A stretch of 64,000 nt of DNA from Nilaparvata lugens. Lineage: Eukaryota; Arthropoda; Insecta; Hemiptera; Delphacidae. The translations under genes were made by a program, and so were the position numbers. The stretch spans positions 61,506,295 to 61,570,294 of the forward strand of contig NC_052507.1 in the NCBI RefSeq assembly GCF_014356525.2. Direction: 5' to 3'. The notes beneath the pieces are model-generated. The model saw only the letters and a list, made by a program, of their open reading frames with translations, had not been told where the DNA came from and did no database searches. Of the stretch, positions 22,668 through 34,933 are shown piece by piece (position 1 is the stretch's first letter; every line of letters begins with the position of its first letter).

Positions 22668-23231
22668 GCAGAAAGCAAATGCGGGAGAGTTGACTGGTTA
22701 CTTGCTGTATATGACTGTTCCAGCTGAGTTTGCTGTCCAAGACAAAACCCAGCAGCTTCACTGGATTCTGAGGGTCACGCGACTCACGTGACAAGCTGCA
22801 GATGTTCCTTTGGGTCTTGTCCTAACTCAGCTGGAATCGATTAGCCAGGAACCAAGAAGTGGCAGATCGAAGATGCTCCACAGATGCCTCTAAAACCCGC
22901 TCAAGCTCAGCACCTGATGACAGTAGAGGGGGTGATACTTCTCAGTCACCAGGCCCCTCATCTTGAGCAGCAGAAAGCAAATGCGGGAGAGTCTACTGGT
23001 TACTTGCTGTATATGACTGTTCCAGCTGAGTTTGCTGTCCAAGACAAAACCCAGCAGCTTCACTGGATTCTGAGGGTCACGCGACTCACGTGACAAGCTG
23101 CAGATGTTCCTTTGGGTCTTGTCCTAATTCAGCTGGAATCGATTAGCCAGGAACCAAGAAGTGGCAGATCGAACATGCTCCACAGATGCTTCTAAAACCT
23201 GCTCAAGCTCAGCACCCGATGACAGTAGAGA
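22668..23231 (-). repeat. Tandem duplication within LINE-C (about 290-bp unit)
   Basis: Sequence beginning CTCAGTCACCAGGCCCCTCA occurs at about 19795 (continuing at 22668 across the hAT) and again at about 22940. The two copies run in parallel to about 22932 and 23231. The hAT landed in the first copy, so the element now carries part of the reverse transcriptase region twice. Confidence 0.8.
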
Positions 23232-23375
23232 TGCATCATCCGCGAACATCAGAGAGGAACCGTGGTCGTCGAGGTCATTTATCATGACAAAGAACAGTGT
23301 AGGCCCCAGCACCGATCCCTGAGGAACACCAAATCCATAGCTGCCCAGGAACCTTGGGGTCTGCTTCTCTTGGGA

Positions 23376-24011
23376 GTGTATTTAAAGAGCTGAGTAATTT
23401 GTGTTCATGTTTTTATTTGATTTCCATGCCACATAGCTGGCTTACACCATTCATGACTGCAATCATTATCACTACTTATCATTGCAGTGAATTTGTTATG
23501 TGTTCATAATATCTTTTTCACTGATTATTTTGTTTACACTAGTGATATATTTGCTATTCAATTATTGCGAATATCAGTAATGTACATTATATAACATAGA
23601 CGAGCTGCTCTATAACAAACTATTATTTTTGAGTTAAATTGAATCAAAGTAATTAGCACTCACTAAAATTGTCATTATAGTAGAATTTGAAGCATTAATA
23701 TTGCATTTATTCCAAGTCAATAAGCTTTCCTATTCTCAATTTAGTTCACTTTGAAATTGCTGGGTGTATTTTTAACTACAGTAATTAAATTAATTCTTTT
23801 TCAAATTTCATGCTTTATCTGGAATAAAGATTTTTAAATTCCATTGATGATTTGATGGTTTAATGATATATTTTAATATTATTGAAAAATTTGTTTTGCT
23901 TGATTAATTTATCAAACCTTTTGAGACTATATAAACCTTTTTTCCTACTTTTATCAGACTATTATCTTATCTTAGCTATTTACCTTTTTCAACCTTTTAT
24001 ATGTCAATAAT
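23376..24011. other. No feature recognised
   Basis: AT-rich spacer between LINE-C and the BEL element with no coding or structural signal that I could support. Confidence 0.4.
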
Positions 24012-24196
24012 TGTTGACACCATTTGAATTTAATGGAGTTTGGCGCCTGAGTAGTTAGGTTCAATCTTCCCCGTCTACTGGCGCACTCTAGTGCATAATT
24101 GCTTAATTGTTCGTTTTGTAGTTTTCAAGTCAGTCGGTCCGCACAGCTGCTTTCGTTGACAGGAGAGTTCAACTCGTTTGTTGATTTGTTTGTATA
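24012..24196 (+). repeat. BEL-1 5' LTR (recognisable part)
   Basis: Aligns with 28268-28448 at roughly 80 percent by eye, from TGTTGACACCATTTGAATT onward. The 3' limit is uncertain because similarity fades after a run of TTGATTTG. Confidence 0.6.
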
Positions 24197-24421
24197 ACTA
24201 TTGTTGGTCTACCGGCCCGTGATGTGTATTGGCCTAAATTGTACTCAAATTCTCATATGTGCATTTGTAGTTTGTTCGTATTGTTCATATTGTAGTCGAC
24301 AAGTTCAAGAGCTTAGAGCAGACACACTAAACTTTGTTGTGCTTATCAGTAAAATTGTGTCTACAGATAAGTTGTTTGTTCAGCACTATCTTATCGTTGG
24401 TGATAACAGAAGCTATTCACA

Positions 24422-25630
24422 ATGAATACACAAGGAGGATTAGATCCTAAAATTCTTCCTGCAATGTTGAAAATTCATAGGGCGAAGTTAGAACAATTAT
24501 ATCAGAGAATACAGCATACATTTGATTTGTGTAAAGATGTATCTGATCAGAAAACAGCTCAATATGTTTTAACTTTGGCTAGATTAATTCCAGCATCAGT
24601 TGCGGATTATGATAGTATTGAAATCAAGATTAATGAGTTAGAAATGAGTGTAGACCCAGAATATGTCCCTAAATTCAATGACTCGCATTTAGATATGATT
24701 GCATTTATCGATAAAACAGTCAAAAAATAAAAAGCAATCAGAAACTAAGCAAGCAGCTCCACTGACAGTTTCAGCAAGTAGTGTAGCTAATGAACAACAA
24801 TTATTACCGAAAATTCAATTGCCAAATTCTAGTGGATGTCAGGCTGAATGGTCTACGTTTTTTGAATTATTCAAATCATTGGTCCATGACAATACCACTT
24901 TATCAGATCAACATAAGGTCCAGTATTTAGTTTCAAAGCTTACTCATGAGGCCGCAAATATTTGTAAACATCTTCCACCTATAGTCACTAATTACAATTG
25001 GTTAGCCGTTATAATGACCCTAGATCTCAGATAGATTCTTATTTAGATGAAATATTTCAGTTCAAGAGTTTGAAGGTTGAATCTAGGGCGGGCTTGGCAT
25101 CGATATTAGATAGATTTTGTAATTAATTCTATTACAGCTTTGAAGTGGGTAAAAAATGAGGGTTTGGAGGATTGTATTTTTTTGTACCAGGGATTGAAAG
25201 TGTTAGATCCAACATCTCGTAGAGAGTTTGAGATTTCTTGTCGAGATAAGGACCTTCCGACTTACAAAGATTCTGTACACTTCGTTGAAAGACAGTTCAA
25301 GTCATTGCCATGTGATAAAAATAATAAATTTGAATTATCAAGTAGTGGTGTGAAGCCAGTCAAGAACTTCTCAAATTCTAAGATTTTGGTGGTTCAATCA
25401 GAGACGACTTCGACTGGTAATGTTTGTTAAAAGTCAAATTGTTTGAAGTGTAATCAAGGTACTCATAGCTTACTTGATTGTCATTCTTTTTTGAAATTGT
25501 CACCGTGGGAACGGTTCCGTTTTGTCAAAGACAAATCATGATGTTTCAAGTGTAGCCATTTTGTTCGTGAATGTACTAGTATAGTACGTTGTAACCAGTG
25601 TGAAAAGCCGCATCATTCATTATTGCATTT
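24422..25630 (+). pseudogene. BEL-1 gag region (DUF1759-type) and zinc knuckles, frameshifted
   Basis: Pao-family Gag. An ATG at 24422 opens a 102-codon N-terminal piece; after a frameshift, 24699-25034 has the DUF1759-like signature (IQLPNSSGCQAEWSTFFELF, SLVHDNTTLSD). A third piece (25140-25430) continues in another frame. CCHC knuckles follow at about 25438-25625 (CLKCNQGTHSLLDC; then CFKCSHFVREC after a stop). The order is as expected for intact BEL elements; at least three lesions separate the pieces. Confidence 0.75.
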
Positions 25631-26281
25631 CGTTTTTAATAGAAAATCGTGTCAGGGTAATGCGAATAATGTAAACAAGGAAGTGGTCAACTGTTCGACC
25701 AAGGTCAATGACAGTAAGGATGCTGAATCAACTGTGTTGTTGTCAATTGTAGTGGCTACTGTTTTGAGTAGACCGGGAAATTGTGGTAGCGTTAGATTGC
25801 TGCTAGATTCTGGGAGTCAGTGTAACTTTCTTACTACAAAAACTTGTAAACGACTTAATTTGCCAATAGAACGTCTGGCGACAACAGTTAATTGTTTCGG
25901 CGGAGGGTCGAGAGCTGTGCGGGTGAAACGGCCTTTATGCTTTCCTCTCTCAAAGAGCCAGCTATTTATTTTTCTGTACAAGCTTTGGTTGTAAATCATA
26001 TTGTCGATAAATTGCCTTCTCAAAGAGTAGATAGATCTAAATTGTCGTATTTGAAGGGTCTTGATCTTGCTGATATGCAATATTATTTACCTAGCTATAT
26101 TGATGGCATTATTGGCGCCGAGTTGATCCCAGAATTTTTGAAAGATGAGCAGTCTACTAAACGTTTAGGCTCAGTTAAAACTGTCAACAGTGTGTTTGGC
26201 CATATTGTGATGGGCCGCACACCAGTTGTGAACGCATCAGGCAATAATGGAGATGATAGTTGTTTGTTTGTTTGTTTGTAA
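25623..26281 (+). pseudogene. BEL-1 protease (DUF1758-type), frameshifted
   Basis: RLLLDSGSQCNFLTTKTCKR near 25790-25850 carries the aspartic protease DSG triad typical of Pao elements. A frameshift near 25920 moves the frame to the track that ends with IDGIIGAELIPEFL, the conserved segment that closes the domain. It leads into reverse transcriptase. Confidence 0.75.
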
Positions 26282-27080
26282 TCCATCATTGGATAATCTT
26301 GTACAAAAATTCTGGGAAATTGAAGAATGTCCTAAGGCTGAGAGTTCTCTCACTGTGAATGAAATTGATTGTGAAAATCAATTTAAGTTGTCGGTTCGTT
26401 GTTTGGACTCTGGTTGGTTTGTGGTATCATTACTATTTTTGAAATCGTCTGATAATCTAGGAGATTTGTTCTCAATGACAAAACGAAGACTGTTAAATTT
26501 AGAAAAACGTCTTGCTCGTTCTGAAAGTGTGAAGAATGCATATCATGAAATTATGGTTGACTATTTGAGGCAGGGTCATATGTCTTTATTGAATGATCAG
26601 TCAGATAAACAGGGATATTACATTCCTCATCACTGTATTATTAAAGCTCGCAATACAAGAACACCTTTGCATATTGTCTTCGATGAGAGTGCTAGAATGG
26701 TAACCGGCCTATCTCTGAATGATGTCTTGCATGTGGGACCAAAATTGCAGATGGATATTTTCTCTTTGTTGTTGTATTCTTGTCTTTTCGCGATAGCCTT
26801 AACAGTGGACATCAAACAGATGTATAGTCAGATTGTTGTTGATGAGTCTTGTCACCGTTTTCAGCGAATTTTATGGAGATTTTCTTCTGATGACCCAGTC
26901 GAGATTCATGAGTTGAATTGTGTAGTGTTTGGTATCACTTCTTTGCCTTATTTAGTGCTGAGAACAATACATCAATCAGTACAAGAAGAGGGTGAAAATT
27001 TTCCGATCGCAGAGAAAAGAATCCCGTGCTTGATGTTCATGGATGATTTATTAAGTCACATCAGTTCCATCATTACATGA
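26247..27080 (+). pseudogene. BEL-1 reverse transcriptase fragment
   Basis: Pao reverse transcriptase motifs are visible: YYIPHHCIIKA, LHIVFDESAR, LTVDIKQMYSQI (catalytic Asp), RILWRF, ELNCVVFGITSLPYLVLRTI and CLMFMDDLLS (the YVDD box as FMDD). The frame breaks just after the catalytic box. Confidence 0.8.
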
Positions 27081-27165
27081 AGCAGATGCGCTCTATCATC
27101 AGTCTAAAGAATTGTTTAGAAAGGGAGGTTTTGAATTGACGAAGTAGGCATCAAATTCTCCAGAA

Positions 27166-28250
27166 ATGTTGTCAAAAATGTTGGATAGCAAAAAATTTTC
27201 TCTCGGAAAAGAATTTGAGGCTAGTACATTGACTATTTTGGGACTTGAATGGCAGCCTAGTACTGATGTATTTAACTTTCTTGTGAAATCAGAACAGAAG
27301 GACACAAGCATAACATACTCTCCACTGTTGCAAGAATATTTGATCCACTTGGTTCTAGCTTCTTTGACTTTGTTTCTGAAATGTCTAATAGGGAAATTGT
27401 GGAAATTAAGTCTAGATTGGGATGAAATTGCACCTATTGAGATTCGAACATTGTGGGAAAATTGTCAAAGAGAGTTTAATTGCCTTTCAAAGTTGTCTAT
27501 TCCCAGATATGTTGGAGTATCATCTGATTCACCCATACAATTGATTAGTTTTTGTGATGCTTCAGAATTGGGCTATGGTGCTGTAATTTATTTAAAGACT
27601 CAAAGTAGTGATTATTCGACTCAGATTTAATTATTGTGTGCTAAGTCTAAAGTAGCTCCTTCAAAGACAGTCTCTATACCACGATTAGAATTATCTGCGG
27701 CAGTCCTTCTGAGTGAGCTATTGAACACTACTGTGTTTTTAATTCCCAAACGTTGTCAAGTGGATCGAGTGTTAGGGTTTTCAGACTCCACTGTTACACT
27801 TCTTTGGATTAGAGCATCACCATCTCGGTGGCAAACTTTTGTCGCAAATAGAGTTTACCGGATTCAAGATTGTCTGATTGATCGTTGGATGCACATAGCA
27901 GGTGTGGAGAATCCAGCGGATTGTTTGTCAAGAGTCTTGACTCCACGCGACCTTGTAGAGCACAATTTATGGTGGTCGGGGCCTGAGTGATTGTCGATGT
28001 ATGAGAGTCATTGGCCGGTTAATATGGAATTCGTTGAGCTGGAAAATCTGCCAGAGGCGAAAAAGAACACTGTATTGACTGTATTTGAGTCAGAAAATTT
28101 GTCTGATAATGTAATCTATCGTCTGATTGAGTGCTGTTCCAACTATAGTTTATTGGTCTATTGTTTTTTTTGGTGTTGGTATTTTCTAGATTGTTATTTT
28201 TGTGGGTTTGCAGATATTTTTGTGTTTCCAGCTTTGGCTGAAAATTAATT
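27166..28250 (+). pseudogene. BEL-1 RNase H region, ending at the integrase deletion
   Basis: LISFCDASELGYGAVIYL, TVSIPRLELSAAVLL, GFSDSTVTLLWIRASPSRW and HIAGVENPADCLSRV are the characteristic Pao RNase H segments, split by stops at 27630 and 27990. The last piece (27991-28248) still resembles the linker before integrase, then becomes unrelated hydrophobic sequence as the deletion joins to the 3' region. Confidence 0.75.
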
Positions 28251-28267
28251 TTTCAGGGTCTGGGGTT

Positions 28268-28448
28268 TGTTGATGCCATTCGAATTCAATGGAGTTTTGT
28301 GCCTGAGTAGTTCAATTTTCCCCATCTACTGGCGCACTCTAGTGCATAATTGTTTAATTGTTTTGTTTGTAGTTTTTAGTTCAGTCCATATGCACAGCTG
28401 CCTTCGTTGACAGGATAGCTCGACTCATTCGTTTTGATTTGTATTTCT
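28268..28448 (+). repeat. BEL-1 3' LTR (recognisable part)
   Basis: Begins TGTTGATGCCATTCGAATT and parallels the 5' copy at 24012. The true end could not be set. Confidence 0.6.
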
Positions 28449-29989
28449 ATCAAAAATTATTAATTTCAATTCTGTATCTCCGATCTTAGGGAGTAATAAT
28501 TGATTTTGAAGTACATTTGAGAATTTGAGTCTTTTTTATATCGAAAGTAGTAGTGAATTAATAACTAGTAAGATTGAGAAGCAGAATTCCATACATGATT
28601 CAACAACTCTCTGCAGTGCCTGGCTACATCATAAATCATCAGAGTCAAGTGATCTTATTCACATTTCTCTTTTCCTTGATTCTTTCCTTTACCCTTTTAC
28701 CATCCAAACCTATAGATAAGAATCACTCTGACTCACAGCATAGATCATCAGCTGGGGTAAGTTTCAATAATAGAGTTTTTCATTGCATCATGAATGGATT
28801 CATTAGTATTTTTCTGCCAGAATATATTGAATATTAAATCGATGAAAATTACAGTCCACTTAATCAGAAATTTGTACAACTAATAATTTTTCTGCATTTC
28901 ATGTACAAATGCAGTGGTCCTTCTTCTTCCACCAAACCCTTTCATGTTGTGTCTGGATACAAATAACTATTTGTATTTATTCACTTGCTCTCATCAAGTT
29001 ACCAGAACTCAGATACACCATAAAGTTTTGGTCAGCTCCAGACTGTATTGGTTATTAATCCTATGTATTTTGTTTCTTCTAATGTAAAACTACTTCAAAT
29101 CCTGCGATTTGGGACGTGCCTTCTGCCAAGATCAACTCAGCTGCTATCTCCATTCCAAGCTGCATCAACCAAGCTCAAGACACTTCATTCAGTGAGCCAG
29201 ACAACATACTGACTGCAATATACTACATCTTGAAGGGTGTTCAGGATTGAGGATATCAAGGAAATAAAATAAGTAGTAGAATAAGACTGTATTAGAATGG
29301 AGGACTGGAGGAGGGGGTGAGGATACCACAAAATGTGATGCGAGGATAAATAATGATGAAATCAATAAATGAATCTAAATACCTGGATATTGTTCCTTTC
29401 CACCATATGTAATTGAAGCGTTGACTGGTTGGTGTGGCCACCTCTAGCATCAATGATGAATCTCTTGTAGCACTTTTAGGTATTTCACTACCGTATTTGA
29501 GGTAAAAGGTGAGGTGGATCAATAATTGCAGTAAGGAGTTGAGGTATGAGTTATGGTTTGCCATGGCCTGTAATAATAATATATCAAGAAATATAAGAAT
29601 TAAACAAGGGTTTCCACTGAAAACTGGTTTACTGGTAATAATAAGAAAAGAATATTGTGGAGCGGTTTTAATGAGAGCAGAATAGAAGTTTCTTCTAGCA
29701 ATCACTTCATATGAATGGGGCAATGGGGTGACGCTTCCACTGAATGCATGTGCTAGATTACAAAGAAAGGGTTACTGCGCAACCACAAGTAACCAGTTGA
29801 GGGCTGGCGGCAAATTATATGGATCAGCTTAGGACTTTCAAGCTACAATAAATAATAATACTAAATATGGAACACAGTGTAGGCCTTGAATCCTGCTAGG
29901 ATTCAACAATAAAAAATAATACTACAACTGGAGGATAATAATAGAGTTCATGATACTATTTACAAGTATGCCAAACTTGGCATTGAAAT
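28449..29989. other. No clear feature; may include the LTR of BEL-2
   Basis: No recognisable coding. A 143-codon minus frame at 29292-29723 resembles nothing known. Since the BEL-2 Gag-Pol tail ends just to the right on the minus strand, part of 29300-29980 may be its 3' untranslated region or LTR. Confidence 0.35.
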
Positions 29990-30369
29990 CACTCAAAGTT
30001 CGAGGGTGGGGGAAACACTTTGTGTGATGGACGAGTCAGAGCTCCTTGTTGAGTCTTCAAAGGACCACTCCTACAACTCCATCCTTTCCTGGATAGACAT
30101 CAATAATGCTGGCTAGTGGCCATGTGAGAGGTGGAGTAGGTTGATGGACCATGACAAGATCTCCAACCTGTAGATTGTGATTAGCCTTATTTGATTTTCT
30201 GTTGAATGGTGTGTATGTATTTCAAAAGCCATCTCTTCCAGATGTGTTGATGGAGTGCTTCAATAAGTTTCCAGTGTTTGAGGCGATTGAGGTTGACATC
30301 TTGAAAATCTTCTTCAGGAATGGCATAATGGCAAAATGAATTCTTCAAGGCTTTATCAGACAAGGGCAT
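29990..30369 (-). pseudogene. BEL-2: C-terminal integrase domain (DUF5641-type) of a BEL element
   Basis: The minus strand reads EEDFQDVNLNRLKHWKLIEA, HQHIWKRWLLKYIHTIQQK, then after a stop and shift NHNLQVGDLVMV, LTWPLASIIDVYPG and DGVVGVV. These are the DUF5641 signatures at the end of BEL/Pao integrases. The rest of the element is absent upstream, where a + strand LINE begins at about 30371. It is a different insertion from BEL-1, in the opposite orientation. Confidence 0.75.
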
Positions 30370-30370
30370 A

Positions 30371-32380
30371 GATTATTTGAAGGGGTTTTTAACAGTATTA
30401 TTAGAGAAGAGAAAACTCCTGAAGAGTGGGATAAAATTACGATATTTCAATTGTTTAAGAAGGGAGATGTTAAAGATCCTAAAAAATTATAGATGTATTG
30501 CTTTAATTATTACTATAATGAAAACGTTTACTTCAGCAATAGGTCATCGGCTGTTGAAGTGGGTGGAAAGCTGTAATCTCCTACCAGAACATCAAGCAGG
30601 GTTTAGTTGTAAAAGGGGTTGTAGAGATCATTTATTCACCCTGAGTGCTATCATACATCTATTTCTAGACTGTAAACGGAAGCCTTTCTTTGCACTTTTC
30701 GTGGATTTTGAGTCCACATTTGTATCCATCAATCATACAAAATTATGGTACAAATTAGGAACTTTAGGCATAAGTACGAAACTGATTAGAATAATGAGCT
30801 TGATAATTTATGGTCAAGCAACCATAATTCTCGATAATGGATAAGAGGAAACCGTGTGTGGAGAGGGGCGTTTTGGAGGGGGATTGATTATCACCTTTGC
30901 TCTTTACCTTGTTCCTATCCAATATTGAGACATATTTTCGGGAAAGAGGGCTCCATGGATTAGAAGTAGATAAGAATGATGATGTTATGATGCTGGCTTA
31001 TGCGGATGATATAGTCATTCTTGCTGACAGTGCTGTTGACCTCAGAAAGAGAATAACATGTTTAGAGGATTACTGTCAGAAAGCTGAACTCAAGGTCAAC
31101 GCAGCAAAGACAAGAGTAGTCTCCTTCAGTAGGAGTAGAAGAAAGAATTATGAATTCCACTGCAAAGGATGTGGGCTGGAAATAGACAGCGGTTACTGCT
31201 ACTTGGGAGTCTGGTTTTCTTGTAGAGGAAGATTCAGTGAGGCTTCAAATAGGATACTGAAAAAGGCTATGTCTGCGACCGATGCTCTTATCAATACATT
31301 GGTAGAAGCTAGGTCGGACTCCTGGTCCACAAAAATAAGACTTTTTTAGTCGATAGTCTCCCCAGCAATCCTATATGACTCGGAAACATGGTCCCTGGGA
31401 TACTGTGATAGTTTGGAGAGGATTCAAAATCAATTCTTAAAGCATGTTTCCGGGTTACATGTAAGTACGCCAGGTTGGATGCTGAGGCTGGAGATGGCAA
31501 CAATCAGCTTGAAGCATACAGTTTTTTGGTGAGCTCTACAATGGCTATTAGCCATACAAAGAATGCCAGTATATAGGTACCCTGCAATAATGTTTTCTAT
31601 TCTCCAAGAAAAGTTTCTTATTGGTGTACCAAATAGAAACAATAATTGGGGTTCACAATTAAGAAATATGTGTCCAGAAATATGGGAAGACTACAATAGA
31701 GAGTTTCAAGATATTGATGGAGCAGAGATAAAAATCCTTACGAATTTATTCAGGAATAGACTTAGGCTTGTGGATATAAATAGATCCCTGGAATCTGAAG
31801 CTCATTCTTTTTACAAAATTATAAACCCCAATTTTTCATCAGGAGATTAGTTGAGTATGAGAATCAGTATAGAAAAAATATCATGTGTAGCACAGCTAAG
31901 GTTATCATCAGAAAGAATGATTGGTTTTTTTGCAAGGAAAGAGTTATTTAGTTAACTGTACCAAACGTTGTCCTAGTTGCAATACAAATGCAATAGAGAT
32001 CTTGAACATATTTTGTTATCTTGCCCGGTTTATGAGAGTTCTAGACGTCGACTCATTATTAGATGTATTCAAAATGTAGTTCAGAATCAAGATAAAATAA
32101 TGATATTGTTATAAAATTTCTCAGCAGAAAAGATTCTTATGTTCATATTTATGTGAAAAATGTTCTATTAATCAGATCCATGATAATGGACTTATAACTC
32201 GTATCAAGATCAAATACAGATAATCATCATGAGCCAAAGTTTAATTTTTCTAGTCATGCATAACTCTCCAAGTCATTCCTTACTAGTTTCTGATCAATTA
32301 TTTACTATATTGTTTCTGTAAATCATTGAATCATAATTATTAAGTTACCTACAATGTCTCTTTTTGAGTGATATTTATAT
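30371..32380 (+). mobile_element. LINE-E: degenerate non-LTR retrotransposon
   Basis: 5'-truncated LINE. 30377-30844 has reverse transcriptase fingers and palm (NYRCIALIITIMK, HQAGFSCKRGCRDHLF, ALFVDFESTFVSINHTKLW); 30897-31349 has the catalytic YADD (MMLAYADDIVILADSAVDL) and YLGVWFS. Further frames (31563-31850) and a CTKRCPSCNTNAIE knuckle near 31955 make up the C terminus. At least three breaks. The 3' end abuts the TA microsatellite at 32383. Clade is uncertain. Confidence 0.75.
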
Positions 32381-32382
32381 AT

Positions 32383-32383
32383 A

Positions 32384-32444
<61 letters not shown>

Positions 32445-32481
32445 ATATATATTGTAACGATTTTATATATATATATATATT
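32383..32481. repeat. (TA)n microsatellite
   Basis: Almost pure TA repeat, interrupted once by TTGTAACGATTTTA near 32452-32466. It could be a tail expansion of LINE-E. Confidence 0.9.
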
Positions 32482-32610
32482 GTAACGATTTTAATTTTTT
32501 GTCACTGTTCGTGAGCCATGTGTAACAGTTTTATGTTTTTGGTCACTGTTTGTGAGCCATGTTGTAAGGGTTTTAAAATTATGTCCCTGTTTTAGGGAAC
32601 ATGTGCAACA
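32480..32610. repeat. Tandem repeat, about 41-bp unit, 3 copies
   Basis: Units starting TGTAACGATTTTAATT, TGTAACAGTTTTATG and TGTAAGGGTTTTAAAA each lead to a GTCACTGTT-like and GAGCCATG-like core, with progressive divergence. Confidence 0.65.
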
Positions 32611-32703
32611 GATTTTTTTATTTTTGTCTAAATTAATAATTTGCAAACCTTTCTTTTGAAGAGAAGAGGGTTTGATGATCGGAATTATATTTATTCTAAA
32701 AAT

Positions 32704-33340
32704 TGTAACATATTTAATTTGGATTGATAAATAAAAATCCCTAGCTGAAATATTTATAGGTCTAAGTGAAGTAATTGGCTAATATCGCCAAAGAGATAAT
32801 GTAGAGATTAGATAATATCAGACGTCCTGGCTAAACTGTACAACAGCCTAAGAGGAATGGAAATAAATTTTGCTAATATATAATATTATATAAAATATTG
32901 AAAATTGAGGTTAGGCATAAATATTTACTGATCGGCGACCTAATGATTGACCGAGCCATACAACGTAGAATCTGACCAAACACCTTGGCAGAAATTTATT
33001 GTGGCAAAACAGTATGCAATTTGAGGAACTAAAGGTCTCACGTGGCTAATTATTGTAATGTATGAAACAACTCATAACCTATAAAAATTACTTAGCATGT
33101 AAAGAGCATATTTAAAAACCCCAACAAAAATAATTAAATGTATCAAGGAAGTAGGAGGCTACTGGGCGCATGAATACTGTAATAATTTGCATGCACCAAT
33201 CAAATAGTGGCAATTGATAGGTGGCAATAGTGAGCCGATTCAAATATATTTGTATATATTTCTACAAATAATAAGAATTTGTAAAAAATTGTTGTATAGT
33301 CTATGTTTTGGATATGGCCCGAAGGCAAAGAAATTATTGA
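32704..33340 (+). repeat. LTR-Y fragment (first 640 bp of the LTR)
   Basis: Begins TGTAACATATTTAATTTGG and follows the LTR-Y LTRs at 46812 and 52997 up to AAGGCAAAGAAATTATTGAA, after which it diverges. No internal region accompanies it, so it is a truncated solo copy. It shows that LTR-Y is a multicopy family here. Confidence 0.85.
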
Positions 33341-34688
33341 AATAACAACAAAATCTTTGATATATTCATTTATTAAGACCCAGAGTCACAAACAGTTGTA
33401 AATGGTTTTCGAATAACCTATAACAGCATAATGAATGTTTGTTTACAATAAGGGTTAGTTTCTTGATGCAAACTGAGCCGGCTACCTTATCAGTCAGCTG
33501 ATAACCGGCATGTCTGTTTCTGGTTGTTGAATGCTTGCTTCGATTTTCAATTTTATTATGTTGTTTATTGTACATTCTGACCTGCTGAAAAATCTGCTCA
33601 TTGTTCCCCTATATTTGTTTTGCTTGTTTTCTCGTTTTTATTTGTAAAATTATTTATTTATTCTATATGGCACACCTGAACACATTCTCTTCATTTGTAG
33701 CCATTCTATTGGTAGATTCGTTTTTCTGACCAGTGATTGGTCATTAACTGGTCATGTGACCTTTTCTTCTCCAAACCTAGCTTCTCAATTTCAGAGAAGA
33801 AGGAAGAAAGAGGGAGATTAACTGAGCACGCTAATGGAGAGTCGTTTGTAACTCCTATTTGTTATTTTTTTCCGATTCAAATGTTTCATTGTTAAATTTA
33901 TGTAAGAGTGCTAAATTCAATTAATGTAGAGTTCCCGTAACATTAGAATTTAATTTGATTGCCAAGTCTCAGTTAAAAAGAAGTTATTAATTATTATTAA
34001 AATCGCGAGCCAAATAATGAAGCCTAATATGATGCCATGCAGCCTGATGAAAGATGCCAGCCATGCAGTGAACAAATCTTCATGAGTGAGTGCGCGTATA
34101 TTATGGGCCCATACAAATGTGAGTGATTTATAATATTATTATTTCAAAATCTCTTCTACTCAATTTTCCATAGACAAACTGGTATATCGTTTGTAAAAAT
34201 TCTGACGTTACACTGTCCAAACTTGAGTCGGGCAACCCTTGGGTGAAAGCACTACATGCTCATCCTTAATAAAATTATAAACTTGAAAGAACTTTTAAAA
34301 ATTCAAATCATATTGTTTATGGGCTTAAACCTTCATTATCAAATTCATTTATTACTTATTGAACCAACAATATTCTTATATGATTTAGTAAATTTAATAA
34401 ATGCAACTTGTCATCACATGCTGTTCCTTAGTGACCCTGTGTTCGACCTTGCTTATAGCTTATTTATTTGCTAATATCATATTCATTTCAGAGGCTAATA
34501 GTAACCCATCAACGAGTTACTTGATCTTGAGAAAAAATAGTACAATTAATCCTTTGAGTAATTGTCAGGAAAATAATCTAGTATACTCTAGACATTTTTC
34601 CCTATTTCGTGTGACAAGGGTACTTCCCAAAACAGGAATTAACCCTCAGATAAGTGCCATCACCGACAGGAGACTGGTATAAGCCCCC

Positions 34689-34859
34689 ACAATAAATAGA
34701 TTGAAAACACTTAAAAACATACATTAGAGATGGGGGGAAATTTTCAGAAACTGAGTTCCCTTCCTCAACCGAGCAGACTGCAGTTTTAAATCCCATCTAA
34801 AAATTCCCCCCATTCCTAATGTAAGTTTTTAAGTCTTTTCAATCAATTTATCTATTATG
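34689..34859. mobile_element. Small MITE with about 60-bp terminal inverted repeats
   Basis: The left arm (34689-34748) and right arm (34797-34859) are complementary: AATAAATAGATTG near the left end pairs with CAATCAATTTATC near the right end, and TTAGAGATGGGGGGAAA pairs with ATTCCCCCCATTCCTAA. Total length is about 171 bp; no target duplication was resolved. Confidence 0.7.
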
Positions 34860-34866
34860 TCTCCGG

Positions 34867-34870
<4 letters not shown>

Positions 34871-34928
<58 letters not shown>

Positions 34929-34933
34929 ATATA
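34871..34933. repeat. (TA)n microsatellite
   Basis: A run of TA dinucleotides immediately right of the MITE. Confidence 0.9.

Larger units (their letters stand above)
19327..23375 (-). mobile_element. LINE-C: 5'-truncated CR1/Jockey-like LINE, split by hAT
   Basis: Minus-strand remnant of a non-LTR reverse transcriptase. From 23375 downward it has GVPQGSVLGPTLFF, then MFADDASLL (catalytic FADD, about 23250), LLGFVLDSKLSWNSHIQQ, and after the hAT the C-terminal YGLLLWGHS, LQKRAIRIITG, LDIPRR, KFYNKL and AYYNVNEF motifs, ending at stop 19327-19329. Several stops break the frame. Only the second half of the reverse transcriptase remains. It contains an internal duplication and the hAT insertion. 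Confidence 0.8.
24012..28448 (+). mobile_element. BEL-1: degenerate BEL/Pao retrotransposon lacking integrase
   Basis: Direct repeats of about 185 bp, both starting TGTTGA and both containing CTACTGGCGCACTCTAGTGC, flank a Pao-type gag-pol remnant on the same strand. Gag, zinc knuckles, protease, reverse transcriptase and RNase H appear in order but are broken by at least six frameshifts or stops. The reading frame reaches the end of RNase H (NPADCLSRVLTPRDLVEH) and then, by 28250, gives way to the 3' repeat; the integrase core and its C-terminal domain are missing. LTR ends are approximate. Confidence 0.8.

Noticed and set aside
29292..29723. 143-codon minus-strand ORF
   Set aside because: No resemblance to any known family and it lies in AT-rich non-coding sequence; kept only as part of an unassigned region.
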